Shown here in pieces: positions 34,914-44,126 of a stretch of 64,000 nt of DNA. How positions within the stretch are numbered: the stretch's first letter is position 1; each line of letters begins with the position of its first letter. A model generated the notes under the pieces. It saw only the letters and a list, made by a program, of their open reading frames with translations. It made no database searches and was not told the DNA's origin. Source of the stretch: Anaerolineae bacterium (GTDB taxonomy: Bacteria > Chloroflexota > Anaerolineae > Aggregatilineales > Phototrophicaceae); assembly GCA_022824365.1 (NCBI GenBank), contig JAJEAA010000023.1, forward strand, positions 62,001 to 126,000, given 5' to 3'. The translations under genes and the position numbers were made by a program.

Positions 34914-35582
34914 ATGCCCATACAGGCCTTCGTCTTCGACCTCGACGGCGTCATCACCGATACCGCCGAATATCACTATCGCGCCTGGAAACGACTGGCG
35001 GATGAAAACGGCATCCCCTTCACGCGGGCGGACAATGAGGCGCTGCGCGGCGTCTCGCGCCGGGAGAGCTTGCTGCGGCTGCTGAACGGCCGCAACATCA
35101 CCGAAGCGCAAGCGCAAGCCTGGATGGCGCGGAAGAACGGCTACTATCAACAGCATCTGCAATACTTGAGGCCTGCGGACGCGCTGCCCGGCGTCACGGC
35201 TTTTCTCGCTGCGGCGCGTTCGCGCGGTTTGAAGCTGGCCATCGCATCGGCGAGCAGGAACGCCCGCTTCGTGCTCAATCGGCTTGAGCTGACGCAGCGC
35301 TTTGATGTGATCGGCGACGGGCGCTCAGTCAGCGAGCCCAAACCCAGCCCCGACCTCTTCATTTGGGTGGCGGACCAGTTGCGCATCGCGCCCGAGTCTG
35401 CTGTGGTCTTCGAAGATGCGAAGGCGGGCGTGGACGCCGCGAAACAGGCCGGCTGCCTGACCATAGGCATTGGCGACGCCGAGGTCGGGCATGCGGATAT
35501 TCACCTGCCCGATGGACTTCGAGAGGCGCGCGTCGAGAGCATTCTCAATCGGCTTGCGGCGGTCCGCTCGACTCGCGGATGA
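34914..35582 (+). CDS. pgmB: Beta-phosphoglucomutase
   Basis: 222 residues from ATG 34914 (the longer TTG reading at 34857 has no support). It is a HAD-superfamily mutase: AFVFDLDGVITDTAEYHYRA holds the nucleophile Asp and acid/base Asp; ALRGVSRRESL is the cap-loop substrate motif of beta-PGM; SEPKPSPDLF carries the motif III Lys; VVFEDAKAGVDAA gives the Mg-binding acids. It converts beta-glucose 1-phosphate to glucose 6-phosphate, the step after GH65 phosphorolysis, and a GH65 gene lies at 40692. It is convergent with the LacI gene and their 3' ends overlap by 38 bases. Confidence 0.92.
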   Translation: MPIQAFVFDLDGVITDTAEYHYRAWKRLADENGIPFTRADNEALRGVSRRESLLRLLNGRNITEAQAQAWMARKNGYYQQHLQYLRPADALPGVTAFLAAARSRGLKLAIASASRNARFVLNRLELTQRFDVIGDGRSVSEPKPSPDLFIWVADQLRIAPESAVVFEDAKAGVDAAKQAGCLTIGIGDAEVGHADIHLPDGLREARVESILNRLAAVRSTRG

Positions 35583-36573
35583 TCAGCTCGGGCGCGATCA
35601 AGCGCGACCTGTTGCCGCGTCCCTCGGCGGTCAAGCTGTCCTTGAACAGGTCCAGAAGCGCCTGGCTAATGCTTTGCATCGGCTGATGCAGCGTGGTTAA
35701 GCCCGGCTGAATCACTTGTCCAATTGGTATGCCATCGAAGCCGACGACTGACAGCGTCTTTCCGACCGTGAATCCATGCCGTTCCGCCGCCCGTATGACT
35801 TCAATGGCGATGTAATCGGCGATGACGATGACCGCCGTCGGTCTTTCTGTCGCGGCCAGCCCCTGCCACGCGGCGAGGATGCGGTCGATCTGCCCGTTGG
35901 GATAATCGGACTGGAAGAGAAAGGCCTCTGCGACCGGGAGCTGCAGCGCCTGCATGCCCTCGAGATACCCCGCCAAGCGATCGTTGCCGCTCAGCGAGTC
36001 GTTGGGCCAGCCCATGAAGGCAATTCGCTTGTGACCGATGCCGGCCAGGTAGTCCACCGCGCGGCGCATACCAGCGCGGCCATCGGTATCGACCCAGGGA
36101 AACTGCCAATCGTTGTTGGTGCGGCCGAAACAGACGAATGGCACATCGCTCTCCAGCAGAAAGGCCACGCGCGGGTCGGCTTGGCGCGTCTCCGCCAGTA
36201 CAAAGCCGTCGATGCGCCCGGAGCGAATCAAGTCATCATAGACCGCGATCGCGTCTTCCGGCGGGTGAGTGAAGGTCAACATGTGATACCCGGCCGCCTC
36301 GACCGCCTGCGCCAGGTAAAACATGAATTGCGCCATCATGGGCGACGCCTCCAATGCTTCCGGCGCGATATGCCAGGCGTAGCCGATCAAACCGGCGCGA
36401 TTGGCTTGCAAGTTGCGCGCCGTGATGTTGGGGCGATAACCCATCTCACGCGCGGTGCTCAGCACATGCTCGCGCGTCTGCTCGCTGACCATTTCGAGTC
36501 TGTCATTCAGCACATACGACACGGTGGCGATGGACACGCCCGCCACTTTGGCGACATCTTTGATCGTCGGCAT
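35545..36573 (-). CDS. LacI-family regulator of the alpha-glucoside operon
   Basis: 342 residues. Head and hinge are complete (TIKDVAKVAGVSIATVSYVL, NITARNLQANRAG), followed by a sugar-binding effector domain (VVGFDGIPIGQVIQPGLTTL). It is the last gene of the run GH65, binding protein, two permeases, DUF624 protein, LacI, and probably represses that run through CTTAAACGTTTAAG at 42934. The effector is likely an alpha-glucoside or glucose phosphate, by context only. Confidence 0.93.
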   Translation of the reverse strand: MPTIKDVAKVAGVSIATVSYVLNDRLEMVSEQTREHVLSTAREMGYRPNITARNLQANRAGLIGYAWHIAPEALEASPMMAQFMFYLAQAVEAAGYHMLTFTHPPEDAIAVYDDLIRSGRIDGFVLAETRQADPRVAFLLESDVPFVCFGRTNNDWQFPWVDTDGRAGMRRAVDYLAGIGHKRIAFMGWPNDSLSGNDRLAGYLEGMQALQLPVAEAFLFQSDYPNGQIDRILAAWQGLAATERPTAVIVIADYIAIEVIRAAERHGFTVGKTLSVVGFDGIPIGQVIQPGLTTLHQPMQSISQALLDLFKDSLTAEGRGNRSRLIAPELIIRESSGPPQAD

Positions 36574-36639
36574 AAGCCCCCTGCAGTCTGACAGCGCCCG
36601 CGTATTGTAGCTTGATCTCAGCTGAAATGACGCCCTGAC

Positions 36640-37248
36640 TTAGCGCGGGTCCTGGCCGGCGGCGGCCAGCCGGTCGCGCGCGGCGACTGTGCTGACGATG
36701 GCGGAGAAGCTGAATGCCAGCAGCAAGGCGAAGGGCGGAACTACAATACTCAGCAATGCGACCAGCCCCAGACCAGCGATGTTGAACGCAGTGAATACGG
36801 GATTCAGCGCTAACATGAGCGCGGCGTTCCTCAGCGCGCCAATCACGCTCGGCTTTTCCAGCGCATAGTAGCTGGGCCAGAGATACATCATCAGCGCCAT
36901 CCAGAATACAATTGCGCCCAGCCAGATCGCGCGCAGGGCGCCGCCAAGCAAGGTCGGCTCGGCGTAGGCGCTCAGGTTAGTGGCGTTGACGACAAGGACC
37001 GCCAGCGTGATGAGGCCGAGCAGCGCGCCCCGCGCCAGATTCTCGCGCAGGCCCTGCCAGAAGGTGTTGAGGTCAGCGCGCTCCCCGTGCAGCGCGGCGT
37101 CGCTGAGCTTGACCAGCCCGGCGAATCCAGCCGGCGCGGTGACGATCGGAATCGCGGTCAGCACGAAGCAGATATTGGCCCAAACGTAGATATAGCCCCG
37201 ATGCTGGAGGTGACTGCAAGCGCGCCGCCAGACCCTGAACACCGCCAT
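36640..37248 (-). CDS. DUF624 (YesL-like) membrane protein
   Basis: 202 residues with about five hydrophobic segments (VWANICFVLTAIPIVTAPAG; LARGALLGLITLAVLVVNAT; AIWLGAIVFWMALMMYLWPS). YesL-type proteins of unknown function are often encoded beside CUT1 sugar transporters, as here, three bases after the permease stop. A role in assembly or regulation of the transporter is a guess from that association. Confidence 0.82.
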   Translation of the reverse strand: MAVFRVWRRACSHLQHRGYIYVWANICFVLTAIPIVTAPAGFAGLVKLSDAALHGERADLNTFWQGLRENLARGALLGLITLAVLVVNATNLSAYAEPTLLGGALRAIWLGAIVFWMALMMYLWPSYYALEKPSVIGALRNAALMLALNPVFTAFNIAGLGLVALLSIVVPPFALLLAFSFSAIVSTVAARDRLAAAGQDPR

Positions 37249-37251
37249 CGA

Positions 37252-38196
37252 CTAGCCTTTCAAGCCAGTATAACTGATGCCCTCGACAAAATAGCGCTGG
37301 AAGAAGAGGAAGATTAACGCCATCGGCAGCGTCGTAATCACCGAGCCGGCCAGCACCAGATCGTACTGCACATCCAGCCCCGAGCCGCGCAGCACGGTCA
37401 AGCCCAGCGGCAGATTATAGAGATCGGTGTTGCCGCCCAGGATGATCAGCGCGTCCATGAAGTTGTTCCAATTGCCCTGGAAACTGAAGATGGTCAGGGC
37501 GGTCAACGCGGGCGTCGCCATCGGCAGCACGATGCGGAAGAAGATCACAAAACGATTGGCGCCATCGACCATTGCCGCCTCTTCCACCTCGCGCGGGATC
37601 GACTCGAAGAATTGCTTCATCAGCAGGATGCCGAAGGCGTCCGCCGCCAGCGTGACGATATAGCCCTGATAGCTGTTCAGCAGGCCCAGCTGCTTGAGCA
37701 AAAGGAAACGCGGAATCAGAAGCACGACGCCGGGGATCATCATCGTGCCCAAGATGATGAAGAAGAACGCGCGATGGCCCGGGAATTTCAGGCGCGCCAG
37801 CGCGTAACCGGCCATCGAATCGAAGATGACGCGCAATATCGTCACGGCGATGGACAAGAAGGCGGTGTTAAAAGCCCAGCGCGGCAGCTTGTCGTTCAGG
37901 ACTCTGCGGTAGCCGTCCACCGAGGGCGAGAAAAATATGCCGCTGACTTGTTCGTCCGCCGCGATGTATTCGCCGTCTTCGTCCCGGCAGGTCACAGTTT
38001 CGGGCAACGGGATGAAGGGCATGGGCCGGTTCTCGACAGCGGCATCGCATTTGAAGGAGTTGGCGATGGTGAGCGCGAAGGGCGCGATTTCGATCACGGC
38101 AAATGCGAAGAGGAATCCCAGAGCCAGCGCCTTAAACAGCAGGCGCAGCGCGTGGCTGGCGGATCGAGGTTTGCTCGCGGGGGCTATCGCGGTCAT
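37252..38196 (-). CDS. Sugar ABC transporter permease, MalG type
   Basis: 314 residues. First helix LALGFLFAFAVIEIAPFALT, then a long external loop with two Cys (FKCDAAVENRPMPF; PETVTCRDEDGEY), a core of five more helices, EAA loop EVEEAAMVDGANRFVIFFRI and the C-terminus EGISYTGLKG. Partner of the permease at 38209. The Cys-containing periplasmic loop is longer than usual for MalG. Confidence 0.92.
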   Translation of the reverse strand: MTAIAPASKPRSASHALRLLFKALALGFLFAFAVIEIAPFALTIANSFKCDAAVENRPMPFIPLPETVTCRDEDGEYIAADEQVSGIFFSPSVDGYRRVLNDKLPRWAFNTAFLSIAVTILRVIFDSMAGYALARLKFPGHRAFFFIILGTMMIPGVVLLIPRFLLLKQLGLLNSYQGYIVTLAADAFGILLMKQFFESIPREVEEAAMVDGANRFVIFFRIVLPMATPALTALTIFSFQGNWNNFMDALIILGGNTDLYNLPLGLTVLRGSGLDVQYDLVLAGSVITTLPMALIFLFFQRYFVEGISYTGLKG

Positions 38197-38208
38197 CAGC
38201 TTGCTCTT

Positions 38209-39297
38209 TTAATCCTCCGCCCGGTCGCCGCCGACGAAGCGTCGCTGCAAGATCGTGGCGACGAAGATAATCACGAAAAGCACGATGGCGATGGCGGAGG
38301 CTTCCGCCAGATTGGGACTGCTGCTCTCAAAGGCTGTGGCGTAAACCAGGTAGGCCACCGATGTCGTAGTGCGGCCGGTCTGGTCATTCTGCAGCACATA
38401 GATTTGATCGAAGACCTGGAAGGTACCGATCAAGCCCAGGGTGACGACGAAGAATGTCGTCGGCTTGAGCAGCGGCAGCGTGATATGCCGGAATTGCGCC
38501 CAATTGCTGGCGCCGTCGACTTCGGCCGCTTCGTAGACGCTGGACGGAATGCCTTGCAGCGCCGACAGGTAGATGACCATCAGCGTGCCGGAAGTCGTCC
38601 AGATCGCCAGCGCCATAATCGTGGACATGGCCACGCTGGGTCCCGCGATCCAATCCCAGATCTCCAAATCCATAATCTCGATCTCGACCCAGGCGCCGGC
38701 GCTATCTTCCGTGATCCCGACTGTCTCCAACAGCAGGTGCAAGACACCGTCATTATTGGTCGTCCAGGCGACCGGCTCGTAGGCGGGGCTAAGCAGGCTC
38801 AGCACAGCGTTTATCGGCCCGCCAGCGGAAAACAGGAACAGGAATATGAAGGAGACGACGATGGACGAGGTGATCGACGGGAAGTAGAAAGCCGTGCGAT
38901 AGAAGCTCTTCCCGCGCAGCCAGCGCTGATTGACGATGACCGCCAGCAGCAGGGCGATCACAGTCTGTATCGGGACTACGCCCAGGACGTAATAGACCGT
39001 GTTGCGGACGGCGCGGTAGAAATCATCAACACGGCGCCCGTCAATCACCCAGCGCTGGTAATTCTTGAAGCCGACGACCTCGTAGGCATCGGGCTGATCC
39101 AGCGGGCGCGTGCCCGACCAGTTGGTGAAGCTAAAATACAAAGCGACCAGCAGCGGCAGAATCAGAAAGACGATTAGCGCCAGCATGGCGGGACCGACAA
39201 AGGTCAAGCCGGCGATGGCGTCGGCGCGCTGCTGCTGCGCTTGCGTTGTCGCCTTGGCGGCGCTGCTGCTGGAAAAACGAGAATCCGCTGACATCAA
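38209..39297 (-). CDS. Sugar ABC transporter permease, MalF type
   Basis: 362 residues. Cytoplasmic Ala/Gln-rich start, then AMLALIVFLILPLLVALYFS and further helices; EAA loop SVYEAAEVDGASNWAQFRHI. A long periplasmic insertion (about residues 165-225, SPAYEPVAWTTNNDGVLHLL and EIEIMDLEIWDWIAG) recalls the extra periplasmic domain of MalF. It lies between the binding-protein gene and the second permease. Confidence 0.92.
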   Translation of the reverse strand: MMSADSRFSSSSAAKATTQAQQQRADAIAGLTFVGPAMLALIVFLILPLLVALYFSFTNWSGTRPLDQPDAYEVVGFKNYQRWVIDGRRVDDFYRAVRNTVYYVLGVVPIQTVIALLLAVIVNQRWLRGKSFYRTAFYFPSITSSIVVSFIFLFLFSAGGPINAVLSLLSPAYEPVAWTTNNDGVLHLLLETVGITEDSAGAWVEIEIMDLEIWDWIAGPSVAMSTIMALAIWTTSGTLMVIYLSALQGIPSSVYEAAEVDGASNWAQFRHITLPLLKPTTFFVVTLGLIGTFQVFDQIYVLQNDQTGRTTTSVAYLVYATAFESSSPNLAEASAIAIVLFVIIFVATILQRRFVGGDRAED

Positions 39298-39331
39298 GAG
39301 TTAGCCAATAAACCTTATTCATTATAAGCGG

Positions 39332-39359
39332 GCGGGGGCTGACAGCAGCCAACCCCCGC
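39332..39359 (-). terminator. Intercistronic hairpin between binding protein and permease genes
   Basis: GCGGGGG (39332-39338) pairs with CCCCCGC (39353-39359), with an inner CTG/CAG pair. In the direction of transcription no T-run follows, so it more likely stabilises the binding-protein mRNA or gives partial termination, as in malE-malF type operons. Confidence 0.55.
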
Positions 39360-39387
39360 TGCAAAAAAGCCGGAATAGACGCGGCGC

Positions 39388-40626
39388 CTATTCCATTTCC
39401 GCCTGGATTTCGCGCGCCACATCGGCTGCTTCGCCCAGCGCGTCAGCCGGGTCTTCTTCTAGCGCCATCACAAGCGTGGTCGCTTCGTTGACGGCGGCGT
39501 CAAAATCACCGAAGCCGAGCGGGAAGATGGGCGCGGTGGCGTAGCTGGCGCCGGTGACGAAGGCGGCGTATTCCTTGCCCACCGTCTCCGACCAGAGATC
39601 AGCGAATTGCGCGCGCGCCGGCATCACGCCGAAGCCCGCTGCCGCGACCGCGTGGCCGCCATGTTCGCCTTCGCCGGTCAAGAAGTTGACCAGCGCCCAA
39701 GCCGCCTCCGCGACCTCACCCTCGGCGCGGCTGCTGACCGCCCAGCACTCGGTGAAGGTCAGGGTCCCGCGACCGCCGTTGGGCGCAACGGGTATCTCGG
39801 CCACACCCCAATTGGTTTCGGGGAAGGTATCGTTCAGGTAGCCAATCGCCCAGTTGCCCTCGATGGTCATGGCGGCTGAGCCCTGCCCGAATGCCTCGCC
39901 GTTCCAACCGGCGTTCAGGTTGCCCGGTTGGTCGCCCGTGCCGTTCTCAATGAAACTCTGGTAAAAGGCGAGCGCTTCCACGCCGGCATCGCTATCGATG
40001 GCGACCGCGCCGTCCATGTCAAATACCTCGCCGCCATTGGCGTAAAAGAGCGCCATCCAGCGGAACTTGTCAGCAGCAGCGCTGAAGCCGACCATATCAT
40101 CATTCGTGGTGGCTGCGGCCGCGGCCGCCATATCGCCCCAGGTCCAGTTCGCATCGGGCTGGTCAACGCCAGCAGCCTCGAAGGCGTCAATGTTGTAAAG
40201 TAGCGCCAGCGTGGAGAAATCTTTTGGCGCGCAGTAGAGTTCGCCGTCAGCGGTGAAAGCGGCCCGCAAGCCGGCGTAGATGTCGTCCTGCGCCTCGATG
40301 TGCATGGAGCCGGGCGCCAACAAGCCATCGTACTGCCACTGCGGGAAGTCAAACTGACCAACCGTGAAGACCTCGGCGTAGTCGCCACTGGCGAAACCAG
40401 CGCGGATCTGAGTCCCGTAATCGGGCGAAATAAGCAGTTCAACATCGATCCCGGGATTGGCTTCTTCAAAGGCGGCGATTTGCCCTTCTTTGAATTCGTT
40501 CTCCACCGGCGATGACGACCCCGTCCATACGCGGAGCGTGACCATATCCTGGCCAACGGCGACGCCGACCAGCGAAAGCGCCATGGCGCACACGACTACC
40601 AGACCAAGAATTCGACTAATCTTCAT
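39388..40626 (-). CDS. Extracellular alpha-glucoside-type binding protein
   Basis: 412 residues from ATG 40626, behind GAGGAGG; the longer reading to 40686 is rejected. Sec signal MKISRILGLVVVCAMALSLV ends near VGVAVGQ. Family-1 binding-protein core: EEANPGIDVELLISPDYGTQ, AMTIEGNWAIGYLNDTFPET, GRGTLTFTECWAVSS. It follows the GH65 gene by 65 bases, so the ligand is probably an alpha-linked disaccharide or oligosaccharide, by context. Confidence 0.9.
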   Translation of the reverse strand: MKISRILGLVVVCAMALSLVGVAVGQDMVTLRVWTGSSSPVENEFKEGQIAAFEEANPGIDVELLISPDYGTQIRAGFASGDYAEVFTVGQFDFPQWQYDGLLAPGSMHIEAQDDIYAGLRAAFTADGELYCAPKDFSTLALLYNIDAFEAAGVDQPDANWTWGDMAAAAAATTNDDMVGFSAAADKFRWMALFYANGGEVFDMDGAVAIDSDAGVEALAFYQSFIENGTGDQPGNLNAGWNGEAFGQGSAAMTIEGNWAIGYLNDTFPETNWGVAEIPVAPNGGRGTLTFTECWAVSSRAEGEVAEAAWALVNFLTGEGEHGGHAVAAAGFGVMPARAQFADLWSETVGKEYAAFVTGASYATAPIFPLGFGDFDAAVNEATTLVMALEEDPADALGEAADVAREIQAEME

Positions 40627-40691
40627 TTCATCCTCCTCAACAAGGATAGCTTTACGATTGACGCTGACAGCTGATCCATCCGTCATCGCGC

Positions 40692-42890
40692 CTAGACTGC
40701 GGGGTTCACGACATCAAAACGATGCTTCTCCCCCCGATAAGTCACTGAAAAGGAAACGCGCCGCCAATGCGCGGGAAGCTTGGGATCGACTTGTGGTCCG
40801 TCCTCAGTCAGATGCAAGCCGCAGAAGCCGAAGAGCGCCGCCTGCCACAGACCGCCGCAAGCGGCCGCGTGGATGCCGTCGGCTACGTTGCCTTGATTGT
40901 TCTCGAGGTCGGTGGCGGCCGCCTGCTCAAACATTTCGTAAGCGATCTCATCCAGCCCCAGGCGCGCGGCGACCCAAGCGTGTATTGCCGGGCTAAGCGA
41001 CGAGCCGTGGTCGGTGCGCGGATAGTAGGTCTTGAAGTTGTTGAGCATGACTTCGCGCGGGCCGACTTCCTCGCCCAGCAGCGCCATCAGCATGACGACA
41101 TCCGCCTGCTTGATCACCTGCGAACGCAGAGCGCGCTCATGGCCCAGAAATGGCCAGATGCCTCCCACGCGCGGCTGATAATCCAAGACCGGGATGTACT
41201 CCAGGTCGAAGAAACCATCGAATTGGATGTGGAGCTGCCGCTCGCGGTCGAAGGGGATGTACATCTTGTCGACGACATCCTGCCAGCGGGCAAGGCGCAT
41301 CTCGGACAAGTCCAGCGATTTGACGAGCCGGCGCGCTGTATCGGGCGCATTGTCCGCGAGCCAACCTAGCAGCTTCAGCGCCTGCTCCAGATGCCACTGC
41401 GCCAAGCGATTGGTGAAGACGCTGTTGTTGATATTTTCGTGATACTCGTCGGGCCCAATCTGGCAGGAGATTTCGTAGCGGCAATCCTTCGCCTCGACGC
41501 GCTCGCCCCAGAACACAGCCGTGTCCAGCACGATCTCCGCGCCCATAGCGCAGAGGAAGGCATCATCGCCGGTCCAGCGCCAGTATTGCAGCACGGCGTA
41601 AGCGATATCGCTGCAGATATGTTGCTCAGTATCGCCGGTCCAAATCCGAATCCGCGACCCGTCCGGTTGAGGATCGGACCATTGCGGCGTGGTTTCCAAG
41701 CCGGTGTCTGTGCTTTCCCAGGGGAAAAGCGCGCCGGCGCAACCGTACTCTTTCGCCTTCTGACGCGCGCCAGCCAGTCGCTTGTAGCGGTAGGCGAGCA
41801 GATTGCGCGCGATATTGGGCTGTGTCAGCGTCAATGGCGGCAGCGCGAAGAGTTCCGTGTCCCAGAAGACATGCCCCTTGTACCCAAGCCCGCTGAGCGT
41901 TCTGGCGCCGATGCTGACATCGTCATCTTCGCGTGGCGCCGCGATCAGCAAATGATACGCGGCGAAGCGCAGCGCGATCTGTGCTTTGTCATCGCCTTCG
42001 ATCACGAAGTCGCTGCTATCCCAAACCTCTTGCCAGCGCCGACAGTGTTGCTCGTAAAGCGCATCATAAGCATCTGCCTCCGCGCTATTCAATAGCAGCG
42101 TCGCCGCTAGCGGATCAGCAACATCGCGGCTGGTATAGATCGATGTCAGCTTGTCGACGGTGGCTGCCTGTCCGGGCTCCAACTGGAATGTTGTGGCAAG
42201 CGTCGCACGGTTCTCCTCCACCGCGGATTCAACACAGCCCGGCGCAATCAGCCTGGACGCGAGCGCGATTCGGTAACCGGATTGGCTTGTGACTGCAGTC
42301 CACGATATCTGGTCAGTATCGGCTGCCGCATTGGCGCAAGTCCAGTGACCAACGTCGTTGTCGGGGACATGCTCCAGGTCCGCGTTGATGCGAATTGTGG
42401 GCGCGCTATCGAGAGTGGTGATAATGAGGCGCTGCCCCAAAATATGGTGCTGATCGAGGCTGGCGAAGCGTTCAAATTCGAGTCGAACGGTGCTGCCGCT
42501 TTCCGCGCGGAACAAGACTTCGCGCCGCAATGTCGCTCGGTCCAGATGTAGCGTACGGCGGTAGCCCAGCACGATGCCACCTGCCGGGCGCAGATATTCG
42601 CGAGCTTTCGTCTGTATAGTAAACGGCGTGCCATCAATCGTAATTCGCAAGGGCAGCCAATTAGGCGCGACAGCCAGTTCGGGCACGGCTTCGCCCGGCG
42701 CATTGTTGAAAATGCCGTGTACGAGCGTGGCCGGCCTGTCCCCTTCGTGACCTTCTTCGAAGGAAGCGCGCGCGCTCAGGTAGCCGTTGCCGATCGCGAA
42801 GATCGTCTCGAAGTGCTGGAGCCGCTCCGGTTGGAAGGGAAATTCAGTAATCTGCCAGAGTCGCTTGCTCATGCTGTGATGTGCGCTCAT
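40692..42890 (-). CDS. Glycoside hydrolase family 65 disaccharide phosphorylase
   Basis: 732 residues; ATG 42890 or 42872 (MSKRLW). N-terminal beta-sandwich (FETIFAIGNGYLSARASFEE; TIDGTPF), then the alpha/alpha barrel: GHVFWDTELFALPPLTLTQP, QIGPDEYHENINNSVFTN with the catalytic Glu near residue 482, and GSSLSPAIHAWVAARLG for phosphate binding. GH65 enzymes (maltose, trehalose, kojibiose, nigerose phosphorylases) invert the alpha bond with phosphate and release beta-glucose 1-phosphate, which the pgmB product uses. The exact disaccharide cannot be read. First gene of the operon, directly behind the CTTAAACGTTTAAG operator. Confidence 0.93.
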   Translation of the reverse strand: MSAHHSMSKRLWQITEFPFQPERLQHFETIFAIGNGYLSARASFEEGHEGDRPATLVHGIFNNAPGEAVPELAVAPNWLPLRITIDGTPFTIQTKAREYLRPAGGIVLGYRRTLHLDRATLRREVLFRAESGSTVRLEFERFASLDQHHILGQRLIITTLDSAPTIRINADLEHVPDNDVGHWTCANAAADTDQISWTAVTSQSGYRIALASRLIAPGCVESAVEENRATLATTFQLEPGQAATVDKLTSIYTSRDVADPLAATLLLNSAEADAYDALYEQHCRRWQEVWDSSDFVIEGDDKAQIALRFAAYHLLIAAPREDDDVSIGARTLSGLGYKGHVFWDTELFALPPLTLTQPNIARNLLAYRYKRLAGARQKAKEYGCAGALFPWESTDTGLETTPQWSDPQPDGSRIRIWTGDTEQHICSDIAYAVLQYWRWTGDDAFLCAMGAEIVLDTAVFWGERVEAKDCRYEISCQIGPDEYHENINNSVFTNRLAQWHLEQALKLLGWLADNAPDTARRLVKSLDLSEMRLARWQDVVDKMYIPFDRERQLHIQFDGFFDLEYIPVLDYQPRVGGIWPFLGHERALRSQVIKQADVVMLMALLGEEVGPREVMLNNFKTYYPRTDHGSSLSPAIHAWVAARLGLDEIAYEMFEQAAATDLENNQGNVADGIHAAACGGLWQAALFGFCGLHLTEDGPQVDPKLPAHWRRVSFSVTYRGEKHRFDVVNPAV

Positions 42891-42933
42891 TTCGGCCGCT
42901 GGGAGCAGAAGAACCTCTCAAAATCCAGCGTGC

Positions 42934-42947
42934 CTTAAACGTTTAAG
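42934..42947. promoter_or_regulatory. Perfect 14-bp palindrome, probable LacI-family operator
   Basis: CTTAAACGTTTAAG, its own reverse complement with the central CG typical of LacI-family sites, 44 bases upstream of the GH65 start. Presumed target of the LacI protein at 35545. Confidence 0.7.
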
Positions 42948-43391
42948 ATATTGAAGCATATTCCGAAGGCACTGTCAAGAGCAGCGCCTGGATGTATTGA
43001 TAACGCGGGTAATCGCAGAGTTTTGGACGCGTACGCTTGTACAGAGTGGGGCGGCATCGTCAAGAATTCGTCGGGGTTGAACCCGGTCAATTGAGGCACT
43101 CGTCGCGATCTGAATTCCGCTTGGTTCATCTACGCCGCCGGGATACAAGATATGGATCTTTGAGTTCCGGGCGAGAAGCTTTACACGGCATATACATTTG
43201 CGCTGACGACCCGTAACTTGCGCGCATCTGCGGCTCATACAATGCGCAGGGCGGTTGCAAGGTAGTCAGTATTCGGCTGTGTATCGCAGTCTTGGCTCAC
43301 GCGGTAGCCTTGCTGTCTCGAGCCAAATGCGTATATCATTGCTTAATGCGTTGAAGGCGCGCGGGGCTAGACCGAGCGGAAGGAACAGGCG
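42948..43391. other. Divergent intergenic region without a supportable gene
   Basis: About 440 bases between the GH65 operon and the PhyH gene. Open frames exist on both strands but lack ribosome sites and family motifs. AGGA near 43380 serves the PhyH start. Confidence 0.4.
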
Positions 43392-44117
43392 ATGCAAAGC
43401 ATAGGGCAGTTGGCGCAACAATTCTGGCGAGACGGTTACCTCATTTTGGAAGACTTCTTCGAGGTCGATGTCATGGATCGTCTCAATCAAGTGATCCTGG
43501 ATCACTTCGGCCCGGCGCCAGACTACTGGCATAATGACGAATTCTTGACAAAGTCGCAGGTAGAAGTGATCCCGTGGTTCCCGCAGCGCGAAGGGATCAC
43601 TGACTTCGATATCCTGGCTGACGACCCGCGCCTGCACCGCCTCACCGCTGAGATCATCGGAGAGGAATGGCAAGAACAGTATTGCATGATGATGTTCTCG
43701 CGGCAGGGTTCCAAGGGTCAAGCCTGGCATCAAGATTGCGCGCCGGAGGACCCCGCGCTATTCAACCTCAACCGACTTGTGTATACGCATTCCATCAATG
43801 AGAGCATCGGCGGTCAGACAGTTGTCATGCCCGGCACGCACAAGAAGGGCTTGCTGCCCGCTGGTGATCCTCACGCGGATTTAGAAAATCAGGTGATCAT
43901 TTCACCGCGGAAGGGCAGCTTGCTCCTTTTGCACGGGCACACCTGGCACCGTGTCTTGCCCATTCACGGTCGCTACCGCTTCTCATCGAATTTTCGCTCG
44001 GCGCCGAAGGGCACGCCGGAAGATATCACCGATATCTGCGTCTACCGGAATATGCGCTACCGCTTCTCCACCAGCGAGGTGATTGAGGAGCGCCTGCCGC
44101 TGCCGGATGCGGTCTGA
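43392..44117 (+). CDS. Phytanoyl-CoA dioxygenase (PhyH) family protein
   Basis: 241 residues. The opening QQFWRDGYLILEDFFEVDVM is the family's N-terminal pattern. The Fe(II) triad is visible as HQD in AWHQDCAPED (residues about 114-116) and the distal His in HTWHRVLPI; the Arg for 2-oxoglutarate is probably in RYRFSSNFRS. It should be a non-haem Fe(II)/2-oxoglutarate oxygenase; many bacterial members have unknown substrates. It stands alone, convergent with the glycoside hydrolase ten bases away. Confidence 0.9.
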   Translation: MQSIGQLAQQFWRDGYLILEDFFEVDVMDRLNQVILDHFGPAPDYWHNDEFLTKSQVEVIPWFPQREGITDFDILADDPRLHRLTAEIIGEEWQEQYCMMMFSRQGSKGQAWHQDCAPEDPALFNLNRLVYTHSINESIGGQTVVMPGTHKKGLLPAGDPHADLENQVIISPRKGSLLLLHGHTWHRVLPIHGRYRFSSNFRSAPKGTPEDITDICVYRNMRYRFSTSEVIEERLPLPDAV

Positions 44118-44126
44118 GCCGCGCCG

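Noticed and set aside
37612-39177. 521-codon plus-strand open frame
   Set aside because: Antisense to two sugar permeases with intact EAA loops; its product is low-complexity, rich in Arg, Gln and Asp.
43060-43110. Possible tRNA-like GGGTTGAACCCGG hairpin
   Set aside because: No matching acceptor, D-arm or anticodon arm could be folded around it.
42975-43238. 87-codon minus-strand open frame upstream of PhyH
   Set aside because: No ribosome site and no family resemblance; composition like random GC-rich DNA.
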